Assembly (NCBI GenBank): GCA_036001225.1
Contig: DASYUM010000337.1
Location: forward strand, 1-18,630
Direction of reading: 5' to 3'
DNA from: DASYUM01 sp036001225
Lineage (GTDB): Bacteria; Methylomirabilota; Methylomirabilia; Rokubacteriales; DASRDR01
Length of the DNA: 18,630 bases
The notes beneath the pieces were generated by a model. That model was not told where the DNA came from. It worked only from the letters and a program-made list of their open reading frames with translations, and did no database searches. The translations under genes were made by a program, and so were the position numbers. Below, piece by piece: positions 1 to 8,300 of the stretch; position 1 is the stretch's first letter, and each line of letters starts with the position of its first letter.

Positions 1-94
1 CTACCGCTCCCGGGCCCAGGTCCGGGAGGCGCTCGCCGCCTTCCGGCGCCACGCGCGATTCCCCCCGCCTCGAACCGCTCCGTCGCCGGGCTGA
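1..94 (+). repeat. Inverted partial copy of the M28 peptidase gene at the window edge
   Basis: Bases 1-64 are the reverse complement of 334-397 with a single difference (A at 58 where the other copy would give G, a synonymous CGG/CGA change). Read on the plus strand from base 2, this encodes the peptidase segment YRSRAQVREALAAFRRHARF, then diverges after about base 64 and stops at a TGA at 92-94. The arms are separated by 269 bp (65-333). Because the window begins inside the repeat, its true length is unknown. It could be the end of a truncated tail-to-tail paralogue, or a fold-back chimera at a contig end. The repeat itself is certain; its origin is not. Confidence 0.9.
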
Positions 95-99
95 TCCGC

Positions 100-1155
100 T
101 CAGGGTGAGGGGATCCCGGCGAGGTCGGCCAGCATCAGCTCGAGGCCGGCGACCACGCGGGCCATCCGCTCGTAGTCGATCTTCTCCGGGGTGTCCTGGG
201 GCGTGTGGTACCAGCGGTACCGGTAGGGGGCGGTGTCCGTCACCATGACGCCCGGGTAGCCGACCTGCCAGAATGCCCAGTGATCCGACCAGCCGACCCC
301 GGGCAGGACGTTGGGGATGGCGGCGCCCTCGGAGGGGAACCGCGCGTGGCGCCGGAAGGCGGCGAGCGCCTCCCGGACCTGGGCCCGGGAGCGGTAGTTG
401 CCGACGAAGGCGATGAAGTTCCCGGTCGAGGGGTAGAAGCGGGTGAGCGGCGGGGGATAGAGCTGGGTGCCGGGCTGGTCCGAATAGTAGCCGATCGTCT
501 CCAGGCTCAGCATCGTCACCACCCGGTCGCCCCGCTGGCGGAGGGCCTTCGCGTACACCCAGCTCCCCATCTCCGGCCGCTGGAAGTAGATCTCCTCGTT
601 GGCGAAGGTCACGAAGCGAATCGTCCGGGCGGGACTCCGCCGGGCGAAGCGGCGGGCCAGCGCGAGCACGGCGGCGGTGCCGCTGGCGTTGTCGTTGGCG
701 CCCCGGGTCCCCAGGACGGTGTCGTAGTGGGCGCCGACCACGATGACCTCGGCGGCGCGGGTCGTGCCCGCGCGCTCGACCTCCAGGTTGTGGAAGACGC
801 GCTCCACGTCGAGATCGTGGAAGGCTTCGGGCCGCGTCTCGTAGGTCTGGCGGCGCACGGGATAGCCAGCCGCGGCGAAGGCGGCCTCCAGGTGGGCGAC
901 CGCGCGGGCCAGGTTGCCCGGGACCATGAGGTCGCGCTCGCCGATCTCGCCGGCCAGCACGTCCACGTCTCGTCGCAGCTCGTCGCGGAGCATCGCCTCG
1001 GCGGCCGTCAGCGGCGGCAAGGGCCCCCGATAGCTGGTCCCCGGCATCCGGAGCATGAGCATCCAGGCGACGACGGCGGCCACCGCCAGCAGACCGGCGA
1101 GCGCGCTGAGGAGGACGCCGAGGCGGCGAAGCGCGGCGCCGGTGACGAGCCTCAC
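100..1155 (-). CDS. Membrane-anchored M28-family zinc aminopeptidase
   Basis: This 351-residue protein is a family M28 (aminopeptidase Y/S type) metallopeptidase that removes N-terminal residues using a co-catalytic zinc pair. A hydrophobic segment at about residues 12-35 should anchor it, placing the catalytic domain outside the cytoplasm. Zinc-ligand motifs are visible in family order: AHYDT with His143, GANDNASG with Asp155, ANEE with Glu187/Glu188, SLETIG with Glu219, and WYHTPQDT with His317. The GTG start at 1155 overlaps the TGA of the upstream cyclodeaminase gene as GTGA, implying translational coupling; no clear Shine-Dalgarno is seen. A longer open frame reaches back to 1395, but that part is arginine-rich and lies opposite nothing but the neighbouring gene in another frame, so it was rejected. 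Residues about 254-275 are encoded by the segment copied in inverted form at 1-64. The physiological substrate is unknown. Confidence 0.9.
   Translation of the reverse strand: MRLVTGAALRRLGVLLSALAGLLAVAAVVAWMLMLRMPGTSYRGPLPPLTAAEAMLRDELRRDVDVLAGEIGERDLMVPGNLARAVAHLEAAFAAAGYPVRRQTYETRPEAFHDLDVERVFHNLEVERAGTTRAAEVIVVGAHYDTVLGTRGANDNASGTAAVLALARRFARRSPARTIRFVTFANEEIYFQRPEMGSWVYAKALRQRGDRVVTMLSLETIGYYSDQPGTQLYPPPLTRFYPSTGNFIAFVGNYRSRAQVREALAAFRRHARFPSEGAAIPNVLPGVGWSDHWAFWQVGYPGVMVTDTAPYRYRWYHTPQDTPEKIDYERMARVVAGLELMLADLAGIPSP
334..397 (-). repeat. Internal arm of the 64-bp inverted repeat
   Basis: This arm lies inside the M28 peptidase coding sequence and matches 1-64 in inverted orientation at 63 of 64 positions. 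The match breaks down at base 65, which faces 333. Confidence 0.9.
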
Positions 1156-2159
1156 GCGTACCGGAGGGTCTGGCCGATCCCCAGCCGCCGCGCCTTCTCC
1201 AGCATCGCGTGGCCGAGGGCGATGTCGGTCGTGCTGAGCCCGCGGTGCCAGAAGAGGATGGTCTCGTCGTCGCGTTCGCGCCCTGGCTTCTTGCCGGCTA
1301 CGATCTCGCCGAGCTCGGCGTGGAGCGTCTCGTTGGTCAGCTTGCCGCTGTCGACGTGAGCGCGGAGCGCGCCGAAGGGCAGGCCGGGCCGGCACTGGCT
1401 CCAGTCGTCCACGACCACCTTGTCCATGACGTCGGTCAGCGACAGCTCGACCGCGCTCTGAGTGCCGTAGGGGATCACGCAGGCGCCGCGCTGGATCCAG
1501 GCCGTCTTCAGGAGTGGCGCCGGCTCGACGAGCCGCGCCGCCTCGACGACGATGTCGGCTCCCCGCACGCAGCTCTCCCAGTCGTCCACGACCTTCACCG
1601 GCTTGCCGAGATCCGCGGCCAGCCGACTCCCGAAGGCGGCCCGGCTCTCCGGCCGCCGCGAGTGGACGCGGATCTCGTCGAAGTCGAAGAGGCGGTCGAG
1701 CAGCCGCACGTTCCAGTAGGCGGAGCCCCGGGCGCCGACGTGGCCGAGGACGCGGCTCGAGCGGCGGGCGAGGTGGCGGGCGCCGATGGCCGTCACGGCC
1801 CCCGTCCGCATGTCGGTGATCGCCGATGCGTCGAGGACGGCCAGCGGCATCCCGGTCCGGGGATCGAAGAGGTTCAAGAGCGCCATCTCGGACGGGAGAC
1901 CCCGCTGATAGTTGTCCACGTAGTCGCCGACGACCTTCACCCCGGCGACGCCCAGGGGGGCGATGTAGCCGCGCAGGACGTTGAAGTGGCCGCGGAAGGC
2001 TGGGTCGGGCACCAGATGAACCCGGGGCTCGATCACGGCCTCGCCACGCCCTTGGGCCTGGAGTGCGGCCTCCACGGCGCCGAGGATCTCGGCGTCGGTC
2101 ATCCCGAGCGCCGCGACGTCGGGCCCGCTCAGGTAGACGAGCTGAACCGGCTCAGCCAT
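1152..2159 (-). CDS. Ornithine cyclodeaminase / mu-crystallin family NAD(P)-dependent protein
   Basis: The 335-residue product belongs to the ornithine cyclodeaminase/mu-crystallin family, whose members include ornithine cyclodeaminase, alanine dehydrogenases and ketimine reductases. Family hallmarks are a lysine in VAGVKVVGDY (Lys75), the motif RTGAVTAIGARHLARR from Arg118, a Rossmann-type glycine segment GHVGARGSA at about 139-147, and an acidic segment VVVDDW near residue 240. The glycine loop differs from the common GxGxQA form (Ser-Ala in place of Gln-Ala), so the exact reaction is open. The ATG at 2159 overlaps the end of the DUF4126 gene by 8 bp (ATGGCTGA). A GTG at 2180 would add seven residues but has no better ribosome site. 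The stop overlaps the start of the peptidase gene. Confidence is high for the family and low for ornithine as substrate. Confidence 0.88.
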   Translation of the reverse strand: MAEPVQLVYLSGPDVAALGMTDAEILGAVEAALQAQGRGEAVIEPRVHLVPDPAFRGHFNVLRGYIAPLGVAGVKVVGDYVDNYQRGLPSEMALLNLFDPRTGMPLAVLDASAITDMRTGAVTAIGARHLARRSSRVLGHVGARGSAYWNVRLLDRLFDFDEIRVHSRRPESRAAFGSRLAADLGKPVKVVDDWESCVRGADIVVEAARLVEPAPLLKTAWIQRGACVIPYGTQSAVELSLTDVMDKVVVDDWSQCRPGLPFGALRAHVDSGKLTNETLHAELGEIVAGKKPGRERDDETILFWHRGLSTTDIALGHAMLEKARRLGIGQTLRYA

Positions 2160-2766
2160 CGGCCCGGGAGGCGAGCACACGGCGGCGAGCGCGAAGGACC
2201 CGCACCGCCCGCCGGCCGAGCCAGGCCACGGTGGTCACCGCGAGGACCAGGACCACCAACCCCGCCGCCAGCGCGACCAAGGGGTGAGCCAAGGCCAGCC
2301 ACACCCCCGCCGCCACCAGGCCGTTCTCGGACAGGCTCAGCAGGAGGTTCGAGAACGGCTCCGGGCTCGCGTTGACGGTGAGTCGCGCGCTGGCCTTGGC
2401 GCCGTGCGTGGCGAGCGTGACGCTGCCGAGGAGCAGGAGCGCGACGACCTCGGTGGCCGGGCTCAACTCGCCGAACACGCGGGAGGCCAGGAGAGCTCCG
2501 CCGATCGGCCGGATCAGGGTGTGGACGGCGTCCCAGGCCGAGTCGAGCCAGGGGACCTTGTCGGCCAGGAACTCGATCGCGAACAAGATGCCGGCCACTG
2601 TGAGGACGACGGGGTCGGCGAGGACGGCGAGCGCGTCCCCGCCAGGCGGGAGGTGGAGCCAGCCGAGACGGATGGCGAGACCGGCGACGAACGCGGTGCC
2701 GTAGAGGGAGAGCCCCGACGCGACGCTGAGGCCGAGGGCGCTGCCGAGGAGCGCCAGGGTGTCCAT
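2152..2766 (-). CDS. DUF4126 integral membrane protein
   Basis: A 204-residue hydrophobic protein resembling the DUF4126 family of unknown function. It contains several membrane-length hydrophobic stretches (about residues 4-34, 47-68, 84-118 and 146-184) and the family-like central segment FLADKVPWLDSAWDAVHT followed by IRPIGGALLA. The C-terminus is arginine-rich and probably cytoplasmic. The ATG lies 15 bp after the trpD stop codon, and the last 8 bp overlap the start of the cyclodeaminase-family gene, so it is almost certainly co-transcribed with both. DUF4126 has no established biochemical role, and the neighbours do not settle it; a transport or membrane-integrity role is possible. Family assignment is from remembered motif shape. 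Confidence 0.82.
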   Translation of the reverse strand: MDTLALLGSALGLSVASGLSLYGTAFVAGLAIRLGWLHLPPGGDALAVLADPVVLTVAGILFAIEFLADKVPWLDSAWDAVHTLIRPIGGALLASRVFGELSPATEVVALLLLGSVTLATHGAKASARLTVNASPEPFSNLLLSLSENGLVAAGVWLALAHPLVALAAGLVVLVLAVTTVAWLGRRAVRVLRARRRVLASRADG

Positions 2767-2781
2767 CGCCGGAGGTCGCGC

Positions 2782-3855
2782 TCAGCTCTTCGGCGGCGCC
2801 AGTCGCTGCGAGAGCTCGACCAGCGCGCGCAGCTTGCCCATCGCGGCCCCGCTGTCGATCGACTGGGCCGCCACCTGGGCGCCCTCCTTGAAGTCGCGGG
2901 CCCGGCTGCCGGCCACCAGCGCCGCCGCCGCGTTGACCACGACGATGTCGCGCTTGGGACCCGGCTCGCCGCCGAGAATGCGGCGGATGATCTCCGCGTT
3001 CTCCTCCCGGTCGCCCCCCTGGAGGTCGCCGATGGCCGCCCGGGAGACGCCAAAGTCCTCGGGCCGCACCGTCGCCGTCCGGACGACGCCCTCGCGCACC
3101 TCGGCGATCGAGCTGTCCCCGGTGGTCGAGATCTCGTCCAGCCCGTCGGCGCCGTGAACGACGAAGGCGCGGATCGTCCCCAGCTCGGCCAGGACCCGGG
3201 CCAGCGGCTCGACCAGCCCGCGGGCGTAGACGCCGATGACCTGGGCGTTGGCCCCGGCGGGGTTGGTGAGCGGCCCGAGCATGTTGAACACGGTGCGGAT
3301 CCCCATCTCCCGCCGGGCTGGCATGACGTGCTTCATCGCGGTGTGAAGGAGTGGCGCGTAGAGGAACCCGATCCCCACCTCGTCCACGCACTGGGCGACC
3401 TTGGGGGGCGCCAGGTCGAGGTTGATGCCGAGCGTCTCCACGACGTCGGCCGAGCCGCACAGGCTCGACACCGAACGGTTCCCGTGCTTGGCGACCTTGA
3501 CGCCGACCCCCGCCACCACGAAGGCGGTGGCCGTGGACACGTTGAAGGTCCCGGAGGCGTCGCCGCCCGTCCCGCAGGTGTCGATCAGCATCTCGCGGTC
3601 GGTGCCGGTCAGCGCCGCCTCCACCTCGCTGTGGGTGCGGACCCGGGCGACCTTGAGCCGCATGACCTCGGCGAAGCCGACCAGCTCGTCCACCGTCTCG
3701 CCCTTCATGCGGAGCGCGGTGAGGAACGCCGCCACCTGGGCGCCGGTGGCGCCGCCCGACATGATCGCCTCCATGGCCGCGGCCGCCTCCAGGCGCGTGA
3801 GGTCGCGCCGCTCGACCAGGGCCCGGATCGCCTCGATGATCACCGGACTGCTCAT
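2782..3855 (-). CDS. trpD: Anthranilate phosphoribosyltransferase
   Basis: TrpD transfers the phosphoribosyl group of PRPP to anthranilate, the second committed step of tryptophan synthesis, in the cytoplasm. The 357-residue length fits the family (about 340-350). Visible motifs are the PRPP-binding GTGGD at 95-99, NVST at 105-108, KHGNR at 123-127, the anthranilate-region segment MLGPLTNPA near 192-200, and the metal-binding GLDE at 238-241. The ATG at 3855 is chosen over an upstream in-frame start at 3927 because a purine-rich GGGGGGA lies about 5 bases before it and the family alignment begins at MSSPV. No trpE, trpG, trpC, trpB or trpA is visible in the window, so this is a detached trpD. 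It leads a cluster with DUF4126, cyclodeaminase-family and peptidase genes. Confidence 0.95.
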   Translation of the reverse strand: MSSPVIIEAIRALVERRDLTRLEAAAAMEAIMSGGATGAQVAAFLTALRMKGETVDELVGFAEVMRLKVARVRTHSEVEAALTGTDREMLIDTCGTGGDASGTFNVSTATAFVVAGVGVKVAKHGNRSVSSLCGSADVVETLGINLDLAPPKVAQCVDEVGIGFLYAPLLHTAMKHVMPARREMGIRTVFNMLGPLTNPAGANAQVIGVYARGLVEPLARVLAELGTIRAFVVHGADGLDEISTTGDSSIAEVREGVVRTATVRPEDFGVSRAAIGDLQGGDREENAEIIRRILGGEPGPKRDIVVVNAAAALVAGSRARDFKEGAQVAAQSIDSGAAMGKLRALVELSQRLAPPKS

Positions 3856-4015
3856 TTCGATCCCCCCGCACCCCCGGCCCCTCTCGTCTGCCTCCACCGC
3901 GACGTCGGGCAAGACGAATGAGGCCACCGGGCAGCTCTGCCCCGTGGGCCTTGGCGGAGAGGATACACGAAGGTCGCGGGCCCGTCACCCGGCGGGCGGT
4001 GACGCGGGTCGGGAG
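3856..4015 (-). promoter_or_regulatory. 160-bp gap upstream of trpD with a short palindrome and a hairpin
   Basis: This gap separates the lipoprotein gene from trpD and should hold the trpD promoter. A 14-bp near-palindrome, GGGCAGCTCTGCCC, occupies 3929-3942, about 75 bp before the trpD start, and could be a repressor site. A GGATA at 3961-3965 (TATCC on the minus strand) is a poor -10 candidate with no convincing -35. No leader peptide with tandem Trp codons was seen. The function is inferred from position. Confidence 0.3.
3983..4004 (-). terminator. Possible terminator hairpin after the lipoprotein gene
   Basis: CGTCACC (3983-3989) and GGTGACG (3998-4004) form a perfect 7-bp stem with an 8-base loop, starting about 11 bp beyond the lipoprotein stop codon. 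No U-tract follows on the minus strand, so an intrinsic terminator is only possible; it may instead be a 3'-end-stabilising structure. Confidence 0.3.
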
Positions 4016-4486
4016 CTACTGCGACTGCCGGAAGGCTTGCCGGAGCTGCTCGAGCGGGTACGGCTCGCCCTGGACGTCGACCCCGGTGACCCGGTAGCCG
4101 TCGGCGTCCCCGAGCACCGTCACTCGATGATAGGTGGAACCCTTCTCGTTGTCGGCGGTGAAGAAGAGGCTCATCGCATTCTGCCCCGGCATGGGCAGGA
4201 AGGAGTCCCGGGCAATCCCCTGGACGGCGCCGTGCTCGGCCTCCACCCGGGCCACCAGCCGAGCGAGCTCGTCCCGGGCCACCCGACGCTCAGGATGCAT
4301 CCGCTCGGAGGCGCGGTCGTAGTCGCGCGCGATGTAGACGAGGCTCAGTATCTGGGCCGCCTCGCTCGCCGCCCGCTGCTCGTCGTGACGGATGACCGTA
4401 GCCGTGACGCGACAGCCGGCCAGCAGGCCGAGCTCGATCGCGACCATGACCACCCAGCCAAGACGCGTACGCCGCCGGTTCTTCAC
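4016..4486 (-). CDS. Small predicted lipoprotein, NTF2-like/DUF4019-like guess
   Basis: A 156-residue exported protein of unknown function. With the GTG start at 4486 it begins MKNRRRTR, followed by a hydrophobic core and a lipobox LLAGC, so Cys25 should be lipidated after signal peptidase II cleavage. This start is preferred over ATGs at 4510/4507 because AGGAG (4494-4498 in complement) sits 7 bases upstream and the signal peptide becomes a normal length. The mature part has a helical N-terminal half rich in Ala, Glu and Arg, then a beta-rich half ending near YRVTGVDVQGEPYP. That pattern recalls small NTF2-like or DUF4019/DUF4864-type domains, but this is a guess. It is divergent from the secreted-protein gene at 4654, so the two may be controlled from one intergenic region. 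Confidence 0.75.
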   Translation of the reverse strand: MKNRRRTRLGWVVMVAIELGLLAGCRVTATVIRHDEQRAASEAAQILSLVYIARDYDRASERMHPERRVARDELARLVARVEAEHGAVQGIARDSFLPMPGQNAMSLFFTADNEKGSTYHRVTVLGDADGYRVTGVDVQGEPYPLEQLRQAFRQSQ

Positions 4487-4653
4487 GGGGTCGCTCCTCG
4501 CCTCCATCATCCATCAGGGACACGCGACTCACCTCGCGATTCCTGGCCGGCGCTCTCATCCGGGATTTCCACCTGAGAGCCAGTCGGCGCCTGTCCTTCC
4601 ACGTCCCGGAACCAGCCCGGATACAATCGAGTCACTTCGACGCGGGAGGGCCG
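4487..4653. promoter_or_regulatory. Divergent intergenic region
   Basis: This 167-bp region separates two genes for exported proteins transcribed away from each other. On the plus strand TACAAT (4622-4627) matches the -10 consensus at five of six positions and lies 27 bp before the ATG; no good -35 is present at the right spacing. The Shine-Dalgarno GGGAGG at 4644-4649 precedes the plus-strand ATG by 4 bases. On the minus strand AGGAG within 4494-4498 serves the lipoprotein gene. No clear minus-strand promoter was seen. Confidence 0.4.
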
Positions 4654-5262
4654 ATGACAGCGCTCAAATGGTCGTGCGTGCTTTCCCTGGTGACCGCCGG
4701 CCTCGCTGTCGGCCCGGCGCGGGCGGGCGCTCAGGCCGCGGCCGCGAGATTGCCCGGCGTCGGGGAGGTCGTCACCATCGAGGGGATCCGGGTGGCGCTC
4801 CTGGGGGCGGAGCGGTTGGCCGCCCCGGATCGGCAGACGCCGCACGGGCCGGCGGCCGACGGCTTTCGAATCGTCTGGCTCGCCGAGAACCGACCGGGCG
4901 CGTCCATCCCGCCCGCGCTCGGCGAGGTCGAGGTGCTGCTGGGGGGACGACTCTACAACCCGGTCACCAATGCCGCCTCCAGCAAGCCGTTCGCACCGGG
5001 GATCGTCATCCATGACGTCGCGCACTTCCTGGCTGGCCGGGGAGCCACGCTTCGGGCGATCGCGCCCTCACCGCGACCGCAGGTCGTGGCGGTGATCCTG
5101 GAGTGCTTCATCTACGGCGGCCCCCTTGCGGCCGGAAGCGACGCCGTGGGGGCGATCGAACTCGGGACGACCGAGGGGGCGAGACGGGAGGGCGACCGCA
5201 TCGTCCATCCGCCGGGCTGGCGGCCCACGTTCCACTGGTTCCGGTTCCGCCTGCCCGGGTAG
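4654..5262 (+). CDS. Secreted protein of unknown function, DUF4352-like Ig-fold guess
   Basis: This 202-residue product is the only convincing plus-strand gene. It opens with a Sec signal peptide (Lys5, hydrophobic core at about 7-20, likely cleavage near the Ala-rich ARAGAQA at 22-28). The mature N-terminal pattern, GEVVTIEGIRVALLGAERL followed by a stretch with FRIVWLAENRPGA, resembles the Ig-like beta sandwich of DUF4352 proteins, with strands continuing to about residue 160. The tail FHWFRFRLPG looks like a final strand. There is one Cys in the signal region and one at about residue 151, so no disulfide pair is expected in the mature protein. GGGAGG lies 4 bases upstream of the ATG. It is convergent with the large kinase gene, 47 bp away. 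The coding call is good; function is not recognised. Confidence 0.75.
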   Translation: MTALKWSCVLSLVTAGLAVGPARAGAQAAAARLPGVGEVVTIEGIRVALLGAERLAAPDRQTPHGPAADGFRIVWLAENRPGASIPPALGEVEVLLGGRLYNPVTNAASSKPFAPGIVIHDVAHFLAGRGATLRAIAPSPRPQVVAVILECFIYGGPLAAGSDAVGAIELGTTEGARREGDRIVHPPGWRPTFHWFRFRLPG

Positions 5263-5309
5263 CCGCGCGGTCAGCTCACGCTCCGGGGTCTGCCGCGAGC
5301 GGAAACCCG

Positions 5310-8300
5310 TCAGGAGCGACTGGGACGGCTCAAGAACCCGGCGACGACGCCCTGCACCTCGTCCATCCGAAACGGCTTGGTCATGACCCGATCGACGCCG
5401 TTGGCCCGGAGCTGCTCGGCGGGCAGCTCGACCCCCCAGCCGGTGACCAGGACGACCGGCACCTCGGGCCGGAGGGCCTTGACGGCCTGGGCGACCTGCC
5501 AGCCCGACATCCCCGGCATGGCGAGGTCGGTCACCACCAGGTCGAACAGCGCCCCCCGGAACTGCTCGAGCGCCTCCATGCCCTGGCTGGCCACCACCAC
5601 GTGATGGCGGGCCAGCCGCAGCATGTCGGCCAGCGCGTCCCGGACCGGCTCTTCGTCGTCGATCACCAGCACGCGGGCCCGCCGGCCCCCGGCCGCCTCC
5701 GGCGCCGCCCCTCCCGCCTCGGTCAGGCCGAAGCCGATCGGCAGCCGGATGGTGAAGGTGGAGCCCGCGCCCTCCACGGACTCGACCCCCACCGCCCCCC
5801 CGTGCCGGGAGACCATGCCGTAGACCATGGCCAGGCCGAGCCCCGTTCCCTTCGGCCCCTTGGTGGTGAAGAACGGCTCGAAGATCCGCCGGCGAACTTC
5901 CTCGGACATGCCGACGCCGTCGTCAGCCACCGCGACCTCGACCCCGTTCCCGGCGGCGCGCGTGGTGATGGTGATGGTGCCGCCCTGGGGCAGCGCGTCC
6001 ACCGCGTTCAGGATCAGGTTGGTGAGCACCTGGCGCAGCTCGGCCGGGTGGCCGTCCACCGCCGGCACCGGCGCCAGATCGAGTCGGACCCGGACGTCGA
6101 GACCCTGGGACTGCATCTCGTCCCGCCAGCGGATCTGGGTCATCTCGACCGCGTCTCGCACGACCTGGTTTGCGTCCACCCGCTCCGCCGGCTGGTCGCG
6201 GCGGATGCGGGTGAACTCCTGGATCTGCCGGACGGTCTGCGCGCCGTCGAGGGCAGCCCGCTCGACGACTTGCAGCCAGCGGCGGAACTGGGGCTCCTGG
6301 ACCTGGCTGAGCAGGAGCTGGACCCGGCCGAGGATGGCGGCCAGGATGTTGTTGAAGTCGTGGGCCACCCCGGAGGCCATCTCGCCGAGGGCGCGCAGCT
6401 TCTCGGTCTGAACCAGATGCTCCTGGGCCATCTTGAGATCCTGGTAGGCCCGGGTCAGCTCCTCGAACAGCCGCGCGTTCTCGAGCGCGGTGGCAGCCCG
6501 GTCGGCGATGGCCTCGGCCCGTCGGAGGTCGCGCTCGGTGAAACGGTGCGAATCGTCGTGGATCGAGCCGGCCAGGACGGCCCGGACCACGCCGCCCGCC
6601 ACGACCGGCACGATCAAGACCGACCGCATCCCCCAGCGTTCCATGTCGGGCCGGGACGGGTGGTCGGCCGGCAACTCGCCGACGTCGGGGAGGAGGAGCG
6701 GCACCCCGGTGGCGGCGACGTGGCCCACCAGGCGCTCGCCGACCCGCAGCGGGGTCGAGCCCACCGTCGGCCCCTGGGGCGCGCTCGCCATGGCCTCGGC
6801 CGGCGCGCGGGCCATGACCCGAAGGGCCCCGGTCTCGGCCTCGATGACGAACACGATCCACTTGTCCCCCAGCACCTGGAGGGCCGCCTCGGCCAGGGCC
6901 TCCAGCACCGCGTCCCGCCGGAGGGTCGCGCTGAACCGGCGCGAGACCTCGGCCAGCGCGGTCGCCTCCGCCTCCTGGCGCTGAGCCGCCTCATAGAGCC
7001 GTGCGTTCTCGATGGCGATGGCCGCCTGGCCCATGAGCGTCCGCAAGAGCGCCACGTCGGCGGTCGAGAGCGGAGCCTCACGCCGGCCGCCGATGGCGAG
7101 GACGCCGAGGAGCCGGTCGCCGAGGAGGACCGGCAGCCCGCTGAAGGAGGTGATGCCGCAAGCCAGCGCCCGCTCGGCCTCCAGGATGCGGCCGTCGGAC
7201 TCGACCGGGACATCGAGGAGCGGCGTCCGGTGCTCGGCGACCCAGCCGGCGCCCGCTTCGCCGAAGGCGAGCTGTTCGGGAATCGCGGCCAGGAAGTCGG
7301 GGTCGCCGTAGCCGGCGCGCCGACGGATCACCCGTCGGGCCTCATCGGCCACCCACAGCGTGCAGACGGGCGCCCCGAACAGGGAGGCGGCCGCCTCCGC
7401 CACCTTGCCGAGCACGTCGCCGAGGCGGAGGGAGGCCGACACCGCCTGGTTGACCTCGTTGAGGCTCTCCAGGCGCGTCAGGTAGTCCCGCGCCTCGGCG
7501 TAGAGCCGCGCGTTCTCGAACGCGACGGCGGCGAGGGTCGCCAGCGAGACGAGGGTCTCGATCTCGCCCGGGGTGACCTCGTGGGGCTCCCACCAGTACG
7601 CGGCCAGACAGCCGTAGGGCGCCTCCTTGAGGCGGATCGGCACCGAGAGCACCCCCCGGTACCCCTCCCGCTCGACCAACTCACGGGTCTGGGGACCGAG
7701 GGGGACGGCGCGGTCGGCGAGGAGGTCCGCGCTCCACACCGGCAGCCCCTCGGCGATCGAGCGACCGGAGGTCCCCTCGCCGACGCGGATGGTGAGGCCG
7801 TCGACGAACTCGGGCGAGAGCCCGACGCCCCGGGCATAACGGAGCATCCCGTCGGGGTCGAGGCGGAACAGGCCGCAGGCGGGTACGCTCACCAGGCCGC
7901 ACGCCTTCTCCACGATCAGGTCGAGCACGCGCTCGGGGTCGAGCGTGGCCGCGATCAGCCGGCCCACGTCGAACAACGCTCGGGCCTCGGCCTCCCGCTG
8001 GCGCGCGCGCTGATACAGGCGCGCGTTCTCGACGGCGACGGCCACCACCTGGGCGAGATCGCCGGCCAGCTCGACGTCCTCGTTGGTGATCTGGACCGAG
8101 CGCCCGTAGCCCGCCCACAGCACGCCGACGACCTCCTCCCGGATCCGCACCGGGACCGCCAGCTCGGCCACCAGGCCGGCGGCGCGCACCGGCTCGGCGA
8201 AGTCGGGTGTGATCCGAGGATCCTCGAGGTAGCGCGCGGTCCAGAACGGCTGGCCGCTCGCGAGCACGCGGCCGCCCACCCCTTGCCCCGGGCGCACGAC

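Noticed and set aside
1156..1395. N-terminal extension of the M28 peptidase
   Set aside because: The extension is Arg-rich out-of-frame cyclodeaminase sequence. Starting at GTG 1155 puts a membrane anchor at the N-terminus and gives the usual stop/start overlap.
2284..3921. 545-codon plus-strand frame opposite trpD and DUF4126
   Set aside because: It is an antisense shadow of two well-supported genes, with no recognisable motifs and biased composition.
2129..3988. 619-codon minus-strand frame across trpD and DUF4126
   Set aside because: It is an out-of-frame shadow on the same strand with Arg/Gly-rich composition; the in-frame genes carry clear family motifs.
5263..5309. Possible bidirectional terminator between the convergent genes
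   Set aside because: The 47-bp gap contains CCGCGCGG and CCGCGAGCGG, but no stem longer than a few pairs and no T-tract on either strand.
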